Shown piece after piece: positions 26,244 through 36,129 of a DNA stretch of 64,000 nucleotides (position 1 is its first letter; every line of letters begins with the position of its first letter). The DNA lies in contig JAHIUW010000041.1 of NCBI GenBank assembly GCA_018816865.1, forward strand, positions 1 through 64,000. Direction: 5' to 3'. The notes below the pieces were generated by a model that was not told the origin of the DNA, did no database searches, and was given only the letters and a program-made list of their open reading frames with translations. The stretch is from Pseudomonadota bacterium (GTDB taxonomy: Bacteria > Desulfobacterota > Desulfovibrionia > Desulfovibrionales > Desulfovibrionaceae). Both the position numbers and the translations under genes were made by a program.

Positions 26244-28979
26244 ATGATCCTCCATGAGACACCACACGGTCCTTCCTTCAACCCCACACGAGGCCTTGCC
26301 GCCCTTTGTGCACTCTGCCTGCTGGCAGGGCTATTGCTCACCCCGCAAATCACTCGGGCTGACGAAACACCCAATACTTTAGCCCCAATCATCGGCGAAC
26401 GATCAGTCCTGATCCTCAATTCCTATCACCGCGGATACAAATGGAGCGACGACATCGTCGCAGGCATTGAGTCGGTGTTCGCTTCCTCCGAGAACATCAA
26501 GCTGCACCATGAATACATGGATACAAAGCACGTTTTCAGCGACAGCTACCAGAAGATGCTGACCGAGTATCTGTCGCTGAAATACAGTTTCATGCGCTAC
26601 GACCTGGTCATCGCCTCGGACAACAACGCCCTGGATTTCATCCAGGCCAACCGGGATGAGCTGTTTCCCGGTGTGCCCATCGTCTTTTGCGGCATCAACT
26701 ATCTCAAACCAGCAGACCTCCAAGGGCTTGCCCTCTCCACAGGGGTCCGTGAGGATGCCGACCTGACGGCCAACATCGAACTGATCCGCAAGCTGCATCC
26801 CAATATGCAGCGGCTGATTATGATCGTGGACCGAACCCCCACGGGTCTGCGGGTGCGCGCCGAGGCCGAAAGAATCACGGCCAAGAGCTATCAAGATATG
26901 GAGTTCATCATCTGGGATAGCATGACCATCCGGGAACTGCTGACCGCCGTCAGGACACTTCGCGAGGGCGACGTCCTGTTCCTGGCCCCCCTCTTCCGGG
27001 ACAGCAGCGGACAGTTCTTCGAATACGACGAGTCCGCGCACCTGATCACCTCCACCGCCAGTGTCCCCGTGTATGGTGCCTGGGATTTCAACTTGGGGCA
27101 CGGCATCGTGGGCGGCATGATGACCACGGGCAGGACCCAGGGCGAAACCGCCGCCAAGCTCGCCCTGCGCATCCTGTCCGGAGAGCCGGTGAAGGACATC
27201 CCGGTGGTCTCCACCCCCCCCGCGATCCCCATGTTCGACCACGACCTCCTGGTCCGTTTCAACATCCCCGAGTCCTCCCTGCCCCCGGGCAGCGAGATCA
27301 TCAACAAGCCCATGTCCCTATACCAAGAGCACAGGACAAAGATTTTCGTCATCGTCGCCCTGCTGACCTTCATGACCTGCATCATCATCGCCCTGCTGAT
27401 CGCCATTTCACGGAGCAGAAGGATCCAGGCAGAGTTGGAAAAAAGCGAGGCCGGGCTGAGGCAAATCATCGACACCATCCCCCACGCCATCTCCGCCCGG
27501 AACGCCCAGGGCCGCTTCCTGCTCGCCAACAAGGCCGTGGCTGAGCGGTTGGGCACCACCGTGGAGCAATTGACGGGCAAACTCCTTGCGGACGTCCATC
27601 CAGTCCCGGAGCAAGCCCGCAAGACCCTGGACTCCGACCGCCAGGTCATCACCCAGGGCCAGGCCCTGTTCATTCCGGAGGAATCCCGGCAGCTGGAAGG
27701 CAGACAAATCTGGACCCAAACCACCAAGCTGCCCTATGTGGCGTCACGCACCGGCGACCATGCCGTGCTGTGCATCTCCATGGACATCACGGACAGAAAG
27801 CTCGCTGAAGAGTATCTGCAGCATTCCCAACGCTTCATCCAAGGTCTCATCGATTCTCAGCCCTCGCTCGTGGTGGGCGTCGATTCGCAGTGCCGAGTGC
27901 TGCACTGGAACAGACGGGCCGAAATCGATACAGGCATCTTCGCCGATCAGGCGCAAGGCATGGATCTGTTCGAGGCGCTGCCCGGACTCCAAAAATTGCG
28001 GAGCCTCATCACCCGGGCCGTTGCCAGGGAAAAATCATACCAGGCCTCCAAAGTCCCCTTCCAGTCCGAGAAGCAGGTACGCTACGAGGACGTCACCGTC
28101 TCCCCCCTGCTTGCCGCAGGCCAGGGCGGGGCCGTGATCCGCATCGACGATGTGACCGATCGGATACGCATTGAAGAAATCATGATCCAGACCGAAAAAA
28201 TGATGTCCGTAGGAGGCATGGCCGCAGGCATGGCCCATGAATTGAACAACCCCCTTGGGGCCATTTTGCAGGGCATCCAGAACCTGGAACGGCGCATCTC
28301 CCCCGCCCTGCCCGCCAACTTGAAGGCCGCGGCCGAGAATCAGATCACCCTGGAGGGCCTTGCGGGCTACATGACGGCAAGAAAGATCGACCAGATGCTG
28401 CTCGGCATCCGGGAATCGGCCATCAGGGCCTCGTCCATCATCCGCAATATGCTGGACTTCTCCCGCAAGAGCGAATCCCAGCTGGTGCAAACGAGCATCA
28501 ACCCCCTGATCGACACGGTGCTCAATCTTTCCTCAAGCGATTACGATCTCAAGAAACTATATGATTTCAGAAAGATAGAAATCGTAAAAGACTATGCGCC
28601 TGACCTTCCCCTGATTCCGGTGACCATCACCGAGATCGAACAGGTGCTCCTCAACCTGTTCAAGAACGCCGCCCACGCCCTCGCGGACTGGACGGATATC
28701 CCCCACGCCCCCGTCATCACCCTGCGCACACGTGATGAAAAGGACCACGTGCGCATCGAGGTCCAGGACAACGGCCCGGGGCTGGCCCCGGAAATCCGCA
28801 AACGCGTCTTCGAGCCCTTCTTCACCACCAAGGCCCCAGGCGTGGGCACCGGACTGGGGCTGTCGGTCTCCTACTTCATCATCACCCAAAACCACCACGG
28901 CACCTTCAGTGTGCGCTCACGCCCCGGCCAGGGGGCGACCTTCATCATCCGGCTGCCCAAGGAATGCCCCCAGCCCTAG
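26244..28979 (+). CDS. sensor histidine kinase with ABC-type substrate-binding sensor domain and PAS domains
   Basis: 911 residues. Signal peptide or anchor at about 17-38, then a periplasmic domain (about 50-355) resembling ABC transporter substrate-binding proteins of the COG2984 type (SVLILNSYHRGYKWSDDI, GVPIVFCGINYL, VPVYGAWDFNLGHGIVGGMMTTG). A TM helix lies at about 367-389, two PAS modules at about 400-640, and a HisKA-type helix with phospho-acceptor His in GMAHELNNPLGAIL (about 663). HATPase_c follows with NLFKNAAHAL and GTGLGLSVSYFII. It has no receiver domain and no regulator gene beside it, so it is an orphan kinase. The ligand is unknown. Confidence 0.88.
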   Translation: MILHETPHGPSFNPTRGLAALCALCLLAGLLLTPQITRADETPNTLAPIIGERSVLILNSYHRGYKWSDDIVAGIESVFASSENIKLHHEYMDTKHVFSDSYQKMLTEYLSLKYSFMRYDLVIASDNNALDFIQANRDELFPGVPIVFCGINYLKPADLQGLALSTGVREDADLTANIELIRKLHPNMQRLIMIVDRTPTGLRVRAEAERITAKSYQDMEFIIWDSMTIRELLTAVRTLREGDVLFLAPLFRDSSGQFFEYDESAHLITSTASVPVYGAWDFNLGHGIVGGMMTTGRTQGETAAKLALRILSGEPVKDIPVVSTPPAIPMFDHDLLVRFNIPESSLPPGSEIINKPMSLYQEHRTKIFVIVALLTFMTCIIIALLIAISRSRRIQAELEKSEAGLRQIIDTIPHAISARNAQGRFLLANKAVAERLGTTVEQLTGKLLADVHPVPEQARKTLDSDRQVITQGQALFIPEESRQLEGRQIWTQTTKLPYVASRTGDHAVLCISMDITDRKLAEEYLQHSQRFIQGLIDSQPSLVVGVDSQCRVLHWNRRAEIDTGIFADQAQGMDLFEALPGLQKLRSLITRAVAREKSYQASKVPFQSEKQVRYEDVTVSPLLAAGQGGAVIRIDDVTDRIRIEEIMIQTEKMMSVGGMAAGMAHELNNPLGAILQGIQNLERRISPALPANLKAAAENQITLEGLAGYMTARKIDQMLLGIRESAIRASSIIRNMLDFSRKSESQLVQTSINPLIDTVLNLSSSDYDLKKLYDFRKIEIVKDYAPDLPLIPVTITEIEQVLLNLFKNAAHALADWTDIPHAPVITLRTRDEKDHVRIEVQDNGPGLAPEIRKRVFEPFFTTKAPGVGTGLGLSVSYFIITQNHHGTFSVRSRPGQGATFIIRLPKECPQP

Positions 28980-29066
28980 GGAACCTCCCTGAAAACGGTT
29001 GCCCTTCGTTTCCCCGCAGGCTAGAAAAACTGCAGCCTTTTTGTCCATTCAACCCCGATAAACAGC

Positions 29067-29786
29067 ATGCATACCTTTTTCCTCGATACCGGGCATTGGC
29101 TTGAGCCGTATGCCCTCACGGGCCAGGAAGCCCATCACCTCTCCAGAGTCCTGCGCCTTGGCCCGGGCGCCCAGGTGCACCTCATCGACGGTGCGGGCCG
29201 GGAAGGAACCTTCCGCGTGGACGACGTCGCCAAAAACCGCGTGGGGTTGACCCCTCTGTCCGTTGTTGAAACCCCGGCTCCGTCGCCGCGCGTGGTCCTG
29301 GCCTTGGGCTGGACCAAAGGCCTGCGCCGGGGCTGGCTGCTGGAAAAAGCCGTGGAGCTCCAGGCAGGTGGGCTGTGGTTCTGGCAGGCCGAGCATAGCC
29401 AGGGCCGGGTCCCCGACGCCCCCAAGGAGACCTGGTCCGGCAAGCTGATGGCCGGGGCCAAGCAATGCGGCAATCCCTGGCTACCGGAGCTCAGGACCCT
29501 GCCCGGCGGCCTCAAGGAGTTGATCGAGGCCGGCAAGAATTTCGAGCGGACCTTCGTGCTGCATGAGGACCGCCGCGCAGGTGCTCCCTTGTCGCCCTCC
29601 GAAGTGACAGCGGGTGGCGACGCGCTGTGCGTACTCGGGCCCGAGGGCGGCTTTGCCCCGGGTGAGGCCCAGGCCCTGATGGACGCCGGCTTCAGCCCGA
29701 TCAGCCTGGGGCCCAGCGTCCTGCGTTGGGAGACCGCCGCCCTGGCGACCTTGTCCCTGTTCTGGTGGGGAGGCCAACATGCTTGA
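29067..29786 (+). CDS. rsmE: 16S rRNA (uracil1498-N3)-methyltransferase
   Basis: 239 residues, SPOUT fold. It has the N-terminal PUA-like part HTFFLD..ALTGQEAHHLSRVLRLGPGAQVHLIDG, then the trefoil-knot AdoMet region ending in VLGPEGGFAPGEAQALMDAGFSPISLGPSVLRWETAAL, the RsmE signature. Methylates U1498 of 16S rRNA. Its end overlaps the start of rarA by 8 bases, so the two are translationally coupled. Confidence 0.95.
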   Translation: MHTFFLDTGHWLEPYALTGQEAHHLSRVLRLGPGAQVHLIDGAGREGTFRVDDVAKNRVGLTPLSVVETPAPSPRVVLALGWTKGLRRGWLLEKAVELQAGGLWFWQAEHSQGRVPDAPKETWSGKLMAGAKQCGNPWLPELRTLPGGLKELIEAGKNFERTFVLHEDRRAGAPLSPSEVTAGGDALCVLGPEGGFAPGEAQALMDAGFSPISLGPSVLRWETAALATLSLFWWGGQHA

Positions 29787-31023
29787 GAACCCGCGCAATC
29801 CTGGCGATCCCCCGCCGACCCAGCCGCTGGCGGACAAGGTCCGCCCCCGCAATTTCGACGAATTCATCGGCCAGTCCCACATCCGGGCCACCATCGAGGC
29901 CATGGGCAAGGCCGACCGCCTGTCCAGCCAGCTGTTCATCGGCCCGCCGGGCTGCGGAAAATCCACCCTGGCCATGCTGATGGCCGCGCAGAGCGGCCTG
30001 GCGTTTGTGCGCGTCTCCGCGCCCGAGGCCGGGTTGGTCGAGCTCCGCAAACGCATCAAGGGGGGCGTGCGCCTGCTGATCCTGGACGAACTGCACCGCT
30101 TCTCCAAGGCGCAGCAGGACTTCTTCCTGCCCATCCTGGAGTCCGGCGAGGTCACACTGCTGGCCACCACCACCGAAAACCCATCCTTCTCGGTGACGCG
30201 CCAGCTGCTCTCGCGGCTGCACGTGCACAAGCTGCGCGCCCTGACGCGCGCCGAATTACAGGAAATCGCCAAACGCGGAGCCCTGGCCCTGAAGGCCGAC
30301 ATCCCGGAGGAGAGCCTGGCAGTGTTGGCTTCGGTGGGCCACGGCGACGCCCGCACCCTGCTGAACCTCGTGGAATACGCAGCTCAGATGCCCGAGGACC
30401 AGCGCCAGCCCGAAAAACTCCAGGTCCTGCTCCCGGAAATGGTGATCCGCGGCGACCGGGACGGGGACTCGCACTATGAGCTGGCCAGTGCGCTGATCAA
30501 GTCCATCCGCGGCTCGGACCCGGATGCGGCGGTCTATTATCTGGCCTGTCTGCTAGAAAGCGGCGAGGACCCTCGCTTCGTGACCCGGCGCCTGATCCTC
30601 TCGGCCGGGGAGGACATCGGCCTAGCGGACCCCCAGGCCCTGCAAATGGCCGTGGCCTGTCAACAGGCCGTGGAGTTCGTGGGCATGCCCGAGGGCTTCA
30701 TCCCCATGGCCGAGGCCGTCGTCTACCTCTCGCTGGCGAAAAAAAGCAATTCCACCTACATGGCCTACCGCTACGCCTCGGCCGAGGTGCGCAAGAACGG
30801 GACCCGGCCCGTGCCCCTGCACCTGCGCAACGCCCCCACCAAGCTGCAACAGGAATGGGGCTACAAGGAAGGCTACCAATATCCCCATGATTTCCAGGGC
30901 GGCTGGGTGCCCCAGCAGTACCTGCCCGACGAGGTTCAGGGGAAAAGCTTCTACCGCCCCAGGGACGAGGGCCAGGAACCCAAGCTCAGTGCCTGGTGGA
31001 AGAACCTGACCAAGCGCAGATAA
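29779..31023 (+). CDS. rarA: replication-associated recombination protein A (MgsA/RarA), AAA+ ATPase
   Basis: 414 residues. Walker A GPPGCGKST, Walker B LILDELHRF, sensor 1 ATTTENPSF, and arginine-finger region SRLHV. The C-terminal RarA tetramerisation part includes SIRGSDPDAAVYYLACLLESGEDP and the end YKEGYQYPHDFQGGWVPQQYLPDEVQGKSFYRP, which is diagnostic. It acts at stalled replication forks. The start lies within the end of rsmE. Confidence 0.95.
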   Translation: MLENPRNPGDPPPTQPLADKVRPRNFDEFIGQSHIRATIEAMGKADRLSSQLFIGPPGCGKSTLAMLMAAQSGLAFVRVSAPEAGLVELRKRIKGGVRLLILDELHRFSKAQQDFFLPILESGEVTLLATTTENPSFSVTRQLLSRLHVHKLRALTRAELQEIAKRGALALKADIPEESLAVLASVGHGDARTLLNLVEYAAQMPEDQRQPEKLQVLLPEMVIRGDRDGDSHYELASALIKSIRGSDPDAAVYYLACLLESGEDPRFVTRRLILSAGEDIGLADPQALQMAVACQQAVEFVGMPEGFIPMAEAVVYLSLAKKSNSTYMAYRYASAEVRKNGTRPVPLHLRNAPTKLQQEWGYKEGYQYPHDFQGGWVPQQYLPDEVQGKSFYRPRDEGQEPKLSAWWKNLTKRR

Positions 31024-31164
31024 TCCGCACCGCGCCATGCACGCCCTCACGGGCAACACTGCAATTGTCTTGCGCTTCTCTTCCCCAAAGGGCAGTATAC
31101 AATCAGGAAACCTCATGTGCCATGCGCATCCTGATCCTCTTGACTCCGTCACAAGGAGAAGCCC

Positions 31165-32214
31165 ATGCCCGAGAACGCACCCGCCGCTGTCCCACAGACC
31201 ATGGAACAGGCCGAGCAGTTACTGAAATCCCTCTTGCGCCAGCATGACCTGAAGCATCCCCTGACCGCCATGCTGCTGGAGGCGGGCATCAATGCCCTGT
31301 CCAGGGAAATAGCGGTCCGCCCCAAGGATTTCCGCCCCAGAGAAGACAACTTGGGCCAACCCGCCGTTCCCCAGGAAAAACCGGATATGAAGGGACTCGC
31401 CGAGAGCGTCTCCCTCCCGGCCTTGCCCGAGGTGGCCGTCCAGCTGGAACGCGTCACCCTGGACCCCAGGTCCTCGGCCCAGGACGTGGCCGAAGTCATC
31501 GGCCTGGATCCCAGCCTCTCCACGATCCTGCTGCACATCGTGAACAGCGCCTTCTACAGTTTTCCCACCAAGATCGATTCCATCCCCCGCGCCGTGTCCG
31601 TCGTGGGCACCTCACAACTGCACGCCCTGGCCCTGGGGCGCATGGTTCTGAACATGGCCAACGAGCTGCCGCCCAAGCACTTCAATATGGATGTCTATTG
31701 GGAGCATTGCGTGGCCACGGGAGTGATTTCCAGGGAACTGGCCACACTGTGCGGACTGCCTGGACCGGAACGGCACTTCCTGGCGGGCCTGCTGCACGAC
31801 ATCGGCAAGCTGGCCCTGGCCAAGTCCCTGCCTCACCATGCCGAGGCTCTGAACGCCATGCTGCATCACAGTGTGCCTCACATTGCCGAGGAAGCGATTC
31901 TCGGCTTCAATCATGCCCGGTTCGGGGCCATGATCCTGCGCAAGTGGGACATCCCCTACCAGATCGTAGAGGCCGTGGCGCACCATCATCACCCCGAAGA
32001 AGCCCAGCACCCCGAAGGCGCGCGCATCCTGCACCTGGCGGATATCATCGCCCGAACCCTGGTGATTCCCAGTGCGGACGTGCCCCTGATCCCACCCCTG
32101 TCCCAAGGTGCGTGGTCGGCCTTGGGCCTGGAGCCGCAGCAACTGGCAGGGGTGTTGGGAGGACTGGAAAGCAAGATGCGGGAGTTGGTGAAGATCCTGG
32201 TGGGCAAGGACTAG
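31165..32214 (+). CDS. HDOD-domain protein
   Basis: 349 residues. An N-terminal region of about 75 residues precedes an HDOD domain at about 80-285: LPALPEVAVQLERV, ASDVAEVIGLDPSLSTILLHIVNSAFYSF-type motif, SVVGTSQLHALALGRMV, HFLAGLLHDIGKLALAKSLP (degenerate HD metal motif) and HARFGAMILRKWDIPYQIVEAVAHHHHPEEA. Such proteins are signalling or regulatory and usually catalytically inactive. ATG 31165 has AAGGAG 7 bases upstream. It converges with the next gene with only 4 bases between stop codons. Confidence 0.9.
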   Translation: MPENAPAAVPQTMEQAEQLLKSLLRQHDLKHPLTAMLLEAGINALSREIAVRPKDFRPREDNLGQPAVPQEKPDMKGLAESVSLPALPEVAVQLERVTLDPRSSAQDVAEVIGLDPSLSTILLHIVNSAFYSFPTKIDSIPRAVSVVGTSQLHALALGRMVLNMANELPPKHFNMDVYWEHCVATGVISRELATLCGLPGPERHFLAGLLHDIGKLALAKSLPHHAEALNAMLHHSVPHIAEEAILGFNHARFGAMILRKWDIPYQIVEAVAHHHHPEEAQHPEGARILHLADIIARTLVIPSADVPLIPPLSQGAWSALGLEPQQLAGVLGGLESKMRELVKILVGKD

Positions 32215-32218
32215 TTGG

Positions 32219-33358
32219 TCAGCGAATCCGGCCACGAGCGTCAACGCGCAATTCCTGCGACGCGCCTGCGGGGCCAACCAACAGCATTCGCTCCCTGAGG
32301 CCGGCCACCACGCAGGAATGATTGGGCAGGATGCGGACCCTGCCGCCGATGGTCAGATCCGAGTTGCCTCTCCTGATCCAGCCGTGCTCCTCGGAGAGCC
32401 GCCCGATGCTCAGGGCCATGCCCAGGGAGCCATCCCCTCGCACGGGATAGGCCAGCCCGAAGTCCACAGCTCCGGCCCCATGGGCCCCGCCATCGCTGGA
32501 CAGGGTCTTGGACCCGGCGTCGATGATCAACCAATCGTCGTTGGCGCTGATCACGCTGGCCAGCACGGTCAAAGCCACCTCGCTCTCTTTTGCCAACCCC
32601 AGACGCACCGGTGTTCGATCAAGAAACACATAGTTCCCGGGCCGAATCTCGGTGATGCCTTCGTAGTCGTCGCTGGCCAGCACCGTGGGTGTGCTGCCCA
32701 CGCTGACCTCGGGCACGGGCAGCTCAATCCCTTCCAGCACGGCCCTGGCTTGGCGCATGAGTGCGGCTTCGGTCCTGACCACGGCGCGGACCTCGGCAGC
32801 ATCCTTGGCCGCGTAGGCCTGACCGGCGTGGGACAGGATACCCCTGAACTCCAGGTGCGGTGAGTTGTGAATGCGCGCGCCCAACCGTGCCACAGCCGGG
32901 GAATCAGTCGCCACGCCACAGCGATGCAGGCCCACGTCGATCTTCAGCAAGACAGGAACCACCCGCCCACTCCGCCGACCCGCCTGATGCAGGGCCGTGA
33001 CGCCCGCCTCCGAGTCCGCCAGGCAACGCACATCGCAGCCATGCTCCGCTCCCGCGGCCAACAGCCGGTCCAGCTTGGCCCCATCGATCACCGGATAGGC
33101 GCAGGTCACACTGGGAATCCCGGCGCGCACGAAGACCAGGGCCTCGTCCACCTTGGACGCCGTGACACCGCAGGCCCCGGCCCGCATCTGCATGCGCGCG
33201 ATCTCCACGCTCTTGTGGGTCTTGATGTGCGGGCGCACGGCCAGGCCGAAGCGCCGCCCGATGGCGGCCACACGTGCGATGTTTGCGCTCAGCCGCTCAC
33301 TGTCCACGAGCACGCAGGGGGTTTCGATCTCGCTGGGAAGGGGTCCGAAATCAGGCAT
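32219..33358 (-). CDS. PLP-dependent D-threonine-aldolase / D-serine-dehydratase-like enzyme (alanine racemase fold)
   Basis: 379 residues, fold-type III. PLP lysine in AVRPHIKTHKSVEIA, strand LVDSERLSANIARVA, KIDVGLHRCGV, GILSHAGQAY, VSVGSTPTVL, then a C-terminal beta domain with GSKTLSSDGGAHGAG and a metal-binding motif near ILPNHSCVVAGLRERMLLVG (His and Cys ligands, as in D-threonine aldolases). The preferred start is ATG 33358 (MPDFGPLPSEIETPCVLVD). The substrate, likely a D-beta-hydroxy amino acid, cannot be told from sequence alone. Confidence 0.88.
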   Translation of the reverse strand: MPDFGPLPSEIETPCVLVDSERLSANIARVAAIGRRFGLAVRPHIKTHKSVEIARMQMRAGACGVTASKVDEALVFVRAGIPSVTCAYPVIDGAKLDRLLAAGAEHGCDVRCLADSEAGVTALHQAGRRSGRVVPVLLKIDVGLHRCGVATDSPAVARLGARIHNSPHLEFRGILSHAGQAYAAKDAAEVRAVVRTEAALMRQARAVLEGIELPVPEVSVGSTPTVLASDDYEGITEIRPGNYVFLDRTPVRLGLAKESEVALTVLASVISANDDWLIIDAGSKTLSSDGGAHGAGAVDFGLAYPVRGDGSLGMALSIGRLSEEHGWIRRGNSDLTIGGRVRILPNHSCVVAGLRERMLLVGPAGASQELRVDARGRIR

Positions 33359-33408
33359 GGGCAATTCCCCAAGAAACAAAAGTTTCCCATATCAATTCCA
33401 GGAAAGGC

Positions 33409-34704
33409 CTACTTGCCGCCGTACTGCTTCTTCCATTCATCGAGGAACAGCACGGCGGTCTCGATATCCGACAACTTTCCGCTCTGCCGACGCACTGCGG
33501 CGATCAGGTCCTCGAAAGACACGGTGCTGGGCAGGTTCAGCCTGTCCAGAAGGGCTATGAGCTGTTCCTTCAGGTCCTGCGGGAAATCCTTCATGGTGTC
33601 CGCGGCCTTGCGGCGCGGTGTGGGCCAGCCCGGACGGCGCGAGGCGATGAAATCGATCAGGGTCTGCATGCGATGGGCATAGGTGTGCTCGGCCAGCACC
33701 TTCTCGCGCCCGCGCTGGGCGATCTGTGTCCGCTCCTCGGAGTGCGTCAGGTAATAATCAATCTTCTCCATCAGGTCCGGCATGCTGTCAAAGGTCGCCA
33801 GTTCGTCCGAATGGAACATGTCGAACAGCAGCCCGCGCTCGTCCACCAGCTGGAACGCCCCGCAGGCGGCCAGCTCGAAGGTGCGTGGGTTGACGAAATC
33901 CCCCCTGCTGACCAGCTGCTCGCTCTGCACGCTGGAGTGCAGGTTCAGGTTGATGCGCGAGGCGTTGAAGATCTTCACACACTCCTCGGAGGTGATGCGC
34001 CTGCCGCCCAGTTGCAGGTGACGCTCCAGGGTGGGATCGCCGTCCCACTCCGTGCCCCAAAGCTTGAAGTCATACCTGATGAGCTGGCGGAAGGCCTGGC
34101 GGCGGTTGGGATAGCCCGCGCCCATGAAGGACAGATCCGAGCCAAAGGTCCTGCAGTCCACACTGGACAACTCCAGGGGCTTGTGGAAGTCGGGATCGGC
34201 GGCCAGGGGCAGGTACACGGCATTGGGCTGGCCCACCTTCTCCAATTCCTCGAAGAACGGGTCCTCCTGGATGATGGCGAAGGCATCGTACAACGGCGCA
34301 AAGCCCTTCCAGTAGGTGAAGATCCGAAAGTCCTCAACGAACCACATGGCCGTGGCCACCCCGTCCTTGCGCAGCCTGCGCAGGGTCTGCGAATCCAGCG
34401 GGGCCTGCGCCAGGGAGAGCACCAGATCCGGCTCGAAACTCTCGACCTTGGCGTAAATGGCCTGCGAGACCACCTGCAAAAAACCGTTTTCCAACTGCCC
34501 CAGGTTCTGGGAGGAGACGCTCAAATCCTTCAGCGCCGTGAACGCGGGATGAAAGGCCGGGGCCTCGAACACATCCACCAGATGCCCCAGGGAACGAAGT
34601 GCACGCACGCAGTAGCGCCCCACGGACAGCGAACCGCCATACAGGGGCAACACGACAAGCACACGCAGCGGGCGCGTGGGGGGGGTCTCGGGGGTCACTG
34701 TCAT
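33409..34704 (-). CDS. CgeB-type glycosyltransferase
   Basis: 431 residues, GT-B fold. N-terminal Rossmann part VLVVLPLYGGSLSVGRYCVRALRSLGHLVDVFEAP; a middle segment TAMWFVEDFRIFTYWKGFAPLYDAFAIIQEDPFFEEL; C-terminal nucleotide-sugar region INLNLHSSVQSEQLVSRGDFVNPRTFELAACGAFQLVDER. This order is typical of CgeB-like (DUF3880 plus glycosyl transferase group 1) enzymes that act on lipopolysaccharide, flagellin or other surface glycans. It overlaps the upstream GT9 gene by 4 bases and probably shares its glycan pathway. Confidence 0.85.
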   Translation of the reverse strand: MTVTPETPPTRPLRVLVVLPLYGGSLSVGRYCVRALRSLGHLVDVFEAPAFHPAFTALKDLSVSSQNLGQLENGFLQVVSQAIYAKVESFEPDLVLSLAQAPLDSQTLRRLRKDGVATAMWFVEDFRIFTYWKGFAPLYDAFAIIQEDPFFEELEKVGQPNAVYLPLAADPDFHKPLELSSVDCRTFGSDLSFMGAGYPNRRQAFRQLIRYDFKLWGTEWDGDPTLERHLQLGGRRITSEECVKIFNASRINLNLHSSVQSEQLVSRGDFVNPRTFELAACGAFQLVDERGLLFDMFHSDELATFDSMPDLMEKIDYYLTHSEERTQIAQRGREKVLAEHTYAHRMQTLIDFIASRRPGWPTPRRKAADTMKDFPQDLKEQLIALLDRLNLPSTVSFEDLIAAVRRQSGKLSDIETAVLFLDEWKKQYGGK

Positions 34705-35990
34705 GCCTGGTCCCTCTCGGAGTTCTTCATGAATTCGAACAGATCAGTGGGCAACACGCCGCGGTCCAGCATCCAGTCCTGCTCCTCGAACAGCTCGCAG
34801 GCCAGCTCATGATCCGGGTCCCCACCCATGGGCAGGCCAAGCCAGGAGCCGATCAACTGCCTGAACTTCAGGCGGCGCGGGGCAAGCGGGTCCTCGCCCA
34901 GGACCGGGCGATAGACGACGCCCAGCGGATCGAATCCGCTGACCAGTCCCAGCAGCCCCTCGGGAATCTCGAAGGCCGCGTTGCCGGACAGGTGCCGAAC
35001 CAGATCGCGGGCGGCAAACGGAGCCGCACATTTCACCGCATACGGACACGGGGCCGACTCCAGACAGGGGGCGCAGCCCTCGGCGGTCTGCCAGACACGG
35101 TGGCCCATGCCATAGGGGCCGGTCTCCCAGCACCAGGCCGAGGACAGGAAAAAGGCATGCACGGGAACCCCCAGATGCGCGGCCAGATGCATGGTCCCGG
35201 TGTCCGGGGTCAGTACGGCGTCCAGGCCGGTCAGCTCGTCGATCAGCCCGGACCAATCCGTAAGCCCCACCCGATCCACGGTCTTGGCGCGGATGGCCGA
35301 GGGCAGGACGCTCAGTATCTCCTTGGCCAGGCCTTGCTCGGCCTTGGAACCCAGCAGTACCACCCGCTCGGCGCGGATGCCCTGGGTCACGGCGGCAGCC
35401 AAAGTGGACAAGACCCCAGGCGACAGCGAACGGCGCGTCTCACGCCCGGCCAGGACCACACCCACACCCTTTCCGCCACGCTGGGCAATGGGATTGACCG
35501 CGCCCGGGGTCACGGGCTGCGCGGCGAACAGGCCCCAGAAATCCACCAGGTTCAGCCCGGCGAAACGCCTGTACCGCGTCCAGCGCATGGCCATGTCCTG
35601 CCACAGGCCGCGGCGCTCATGCCCGTGCTCCAGGCGGTAGCCGACTACGATGGCCGGATCGAACAGCCCGGAGACGGCCACGTTCAGGCCGGAGAAATTG
35701 AGGTTGTAGACCCGCTCGAAATCCAGGTCGCGCAACGTGGCAAACACGGGCAGATTGGCGGCGGCGGCCTGGGCCGCCGTGCCCACGCCCGAGGCATGGG
35801 CCGTCAGGGCATGCACCACGACCCCGGGATAGACCAGGGCGGCCAATTCGGCCATGGAGCGGTCCACGGCCAGATGAACCTCCAGCCCGGGATCGGCCAT
35901 GAGCGTGGCCATGAGCCGCTTGGTCTGCATCAGATCGCCGAACCGGGCGAGTTGGATCACGAGATGGCGCTGGGCCGGGGTGTCGGGCAT
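34701..35990 (-). CDS. glycosyltransferase family 9 (heptosyltransferase-like)
   Basis: 429 residues from ATG 35990 (PAQRHLVIQLARFGDLMQTKRLMATLM). GT9 features: LARFGDLMQ at the N terminus, GREARR-like VLAGRETRRSLSPG, VLLGSKAEQGLAKEIL and the donor-site region GLDAVLTPDTGTMHLAAHLGVPVHAFFLSSAW. It is longer than E. coli WaaC because of a C-terminal extension with a Cys-rich stretch (GCAPCLESAPCPYAVKCAAPF) of unknown role. It probably builds inner core or another surface glycan together with the overlapping CgeB-type enzyme. Confidence 0.9.
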   Translation of the reverse strand: MPDTPAQRHLVIQLARFGDLMQTKRLMATLMADPGLEVHLAVDRSMAELAALVYPGVVVHALTAHASGVGTAAQAAAANLPVFATLRDLDFERVYNLNFSGLNVAVSGLFDPAIVVGYRLEHGHERRGLWQDMAMRWTRYRRFAGLNLVDFWGLFAAQPVTPGAVNPIAQRGGKGVGVVLAGRETRRSLSPGVLSTLAAAVTQGIRAERVVLLGSKAEQGLAKEILSVLPSAIRAKTVDRVGLTDWSGLIDELTGLDAVLTPDTGTMHLAAHLGVPVHAFFLSSAWCWETGPYGMGHRVWQTAEGCAPCLESAPCPYAVKCAAPFAARDLVRHLSGNAAFEIPEGLLGLVSGFDPLGVVYRPVLGEDPLAPRRLKFRQLIGSWLGLPMGGDPDHELACELFEEQDWMLDRGVLPTDLFEFMKNSERDQA

Positions 35991-36094
35991 GGACTCCGTC
36001 GCTTGCTGGAGACGTTGGACAACAGCCCGGAAACTATCGCAGATAGGCCAACGGGGCAAGGACCAGCCCCGCGCCGAACCGTCATTATCTCCTT

Positions 36095-36123
36095 TTGCAG
36101 ATGCACGATGGTTCTGCTATGTA
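36095..36123 (+). promoter_or_regulatory. promoter very close to the sirC-like start (possibly leaderless)
   Basis: TTGCAG (36095-36100), 17 bases, TATGTA (36118-36123); transcription would start about at the ATG (36130). No Shine-Dalgarno precedes this ATG, consistent with a leaderless mRNA. Confidence 0.45.
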
Positions 36124-36129
36124 ACCGCG

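Noticed and set aside
32318-34812. plus-strand frames over the D-threonine-aldolase-type and glycosyltransferase genes
   Set aside because: They mirror the codon positions of the minus-strand genes and contain no recognised motif.
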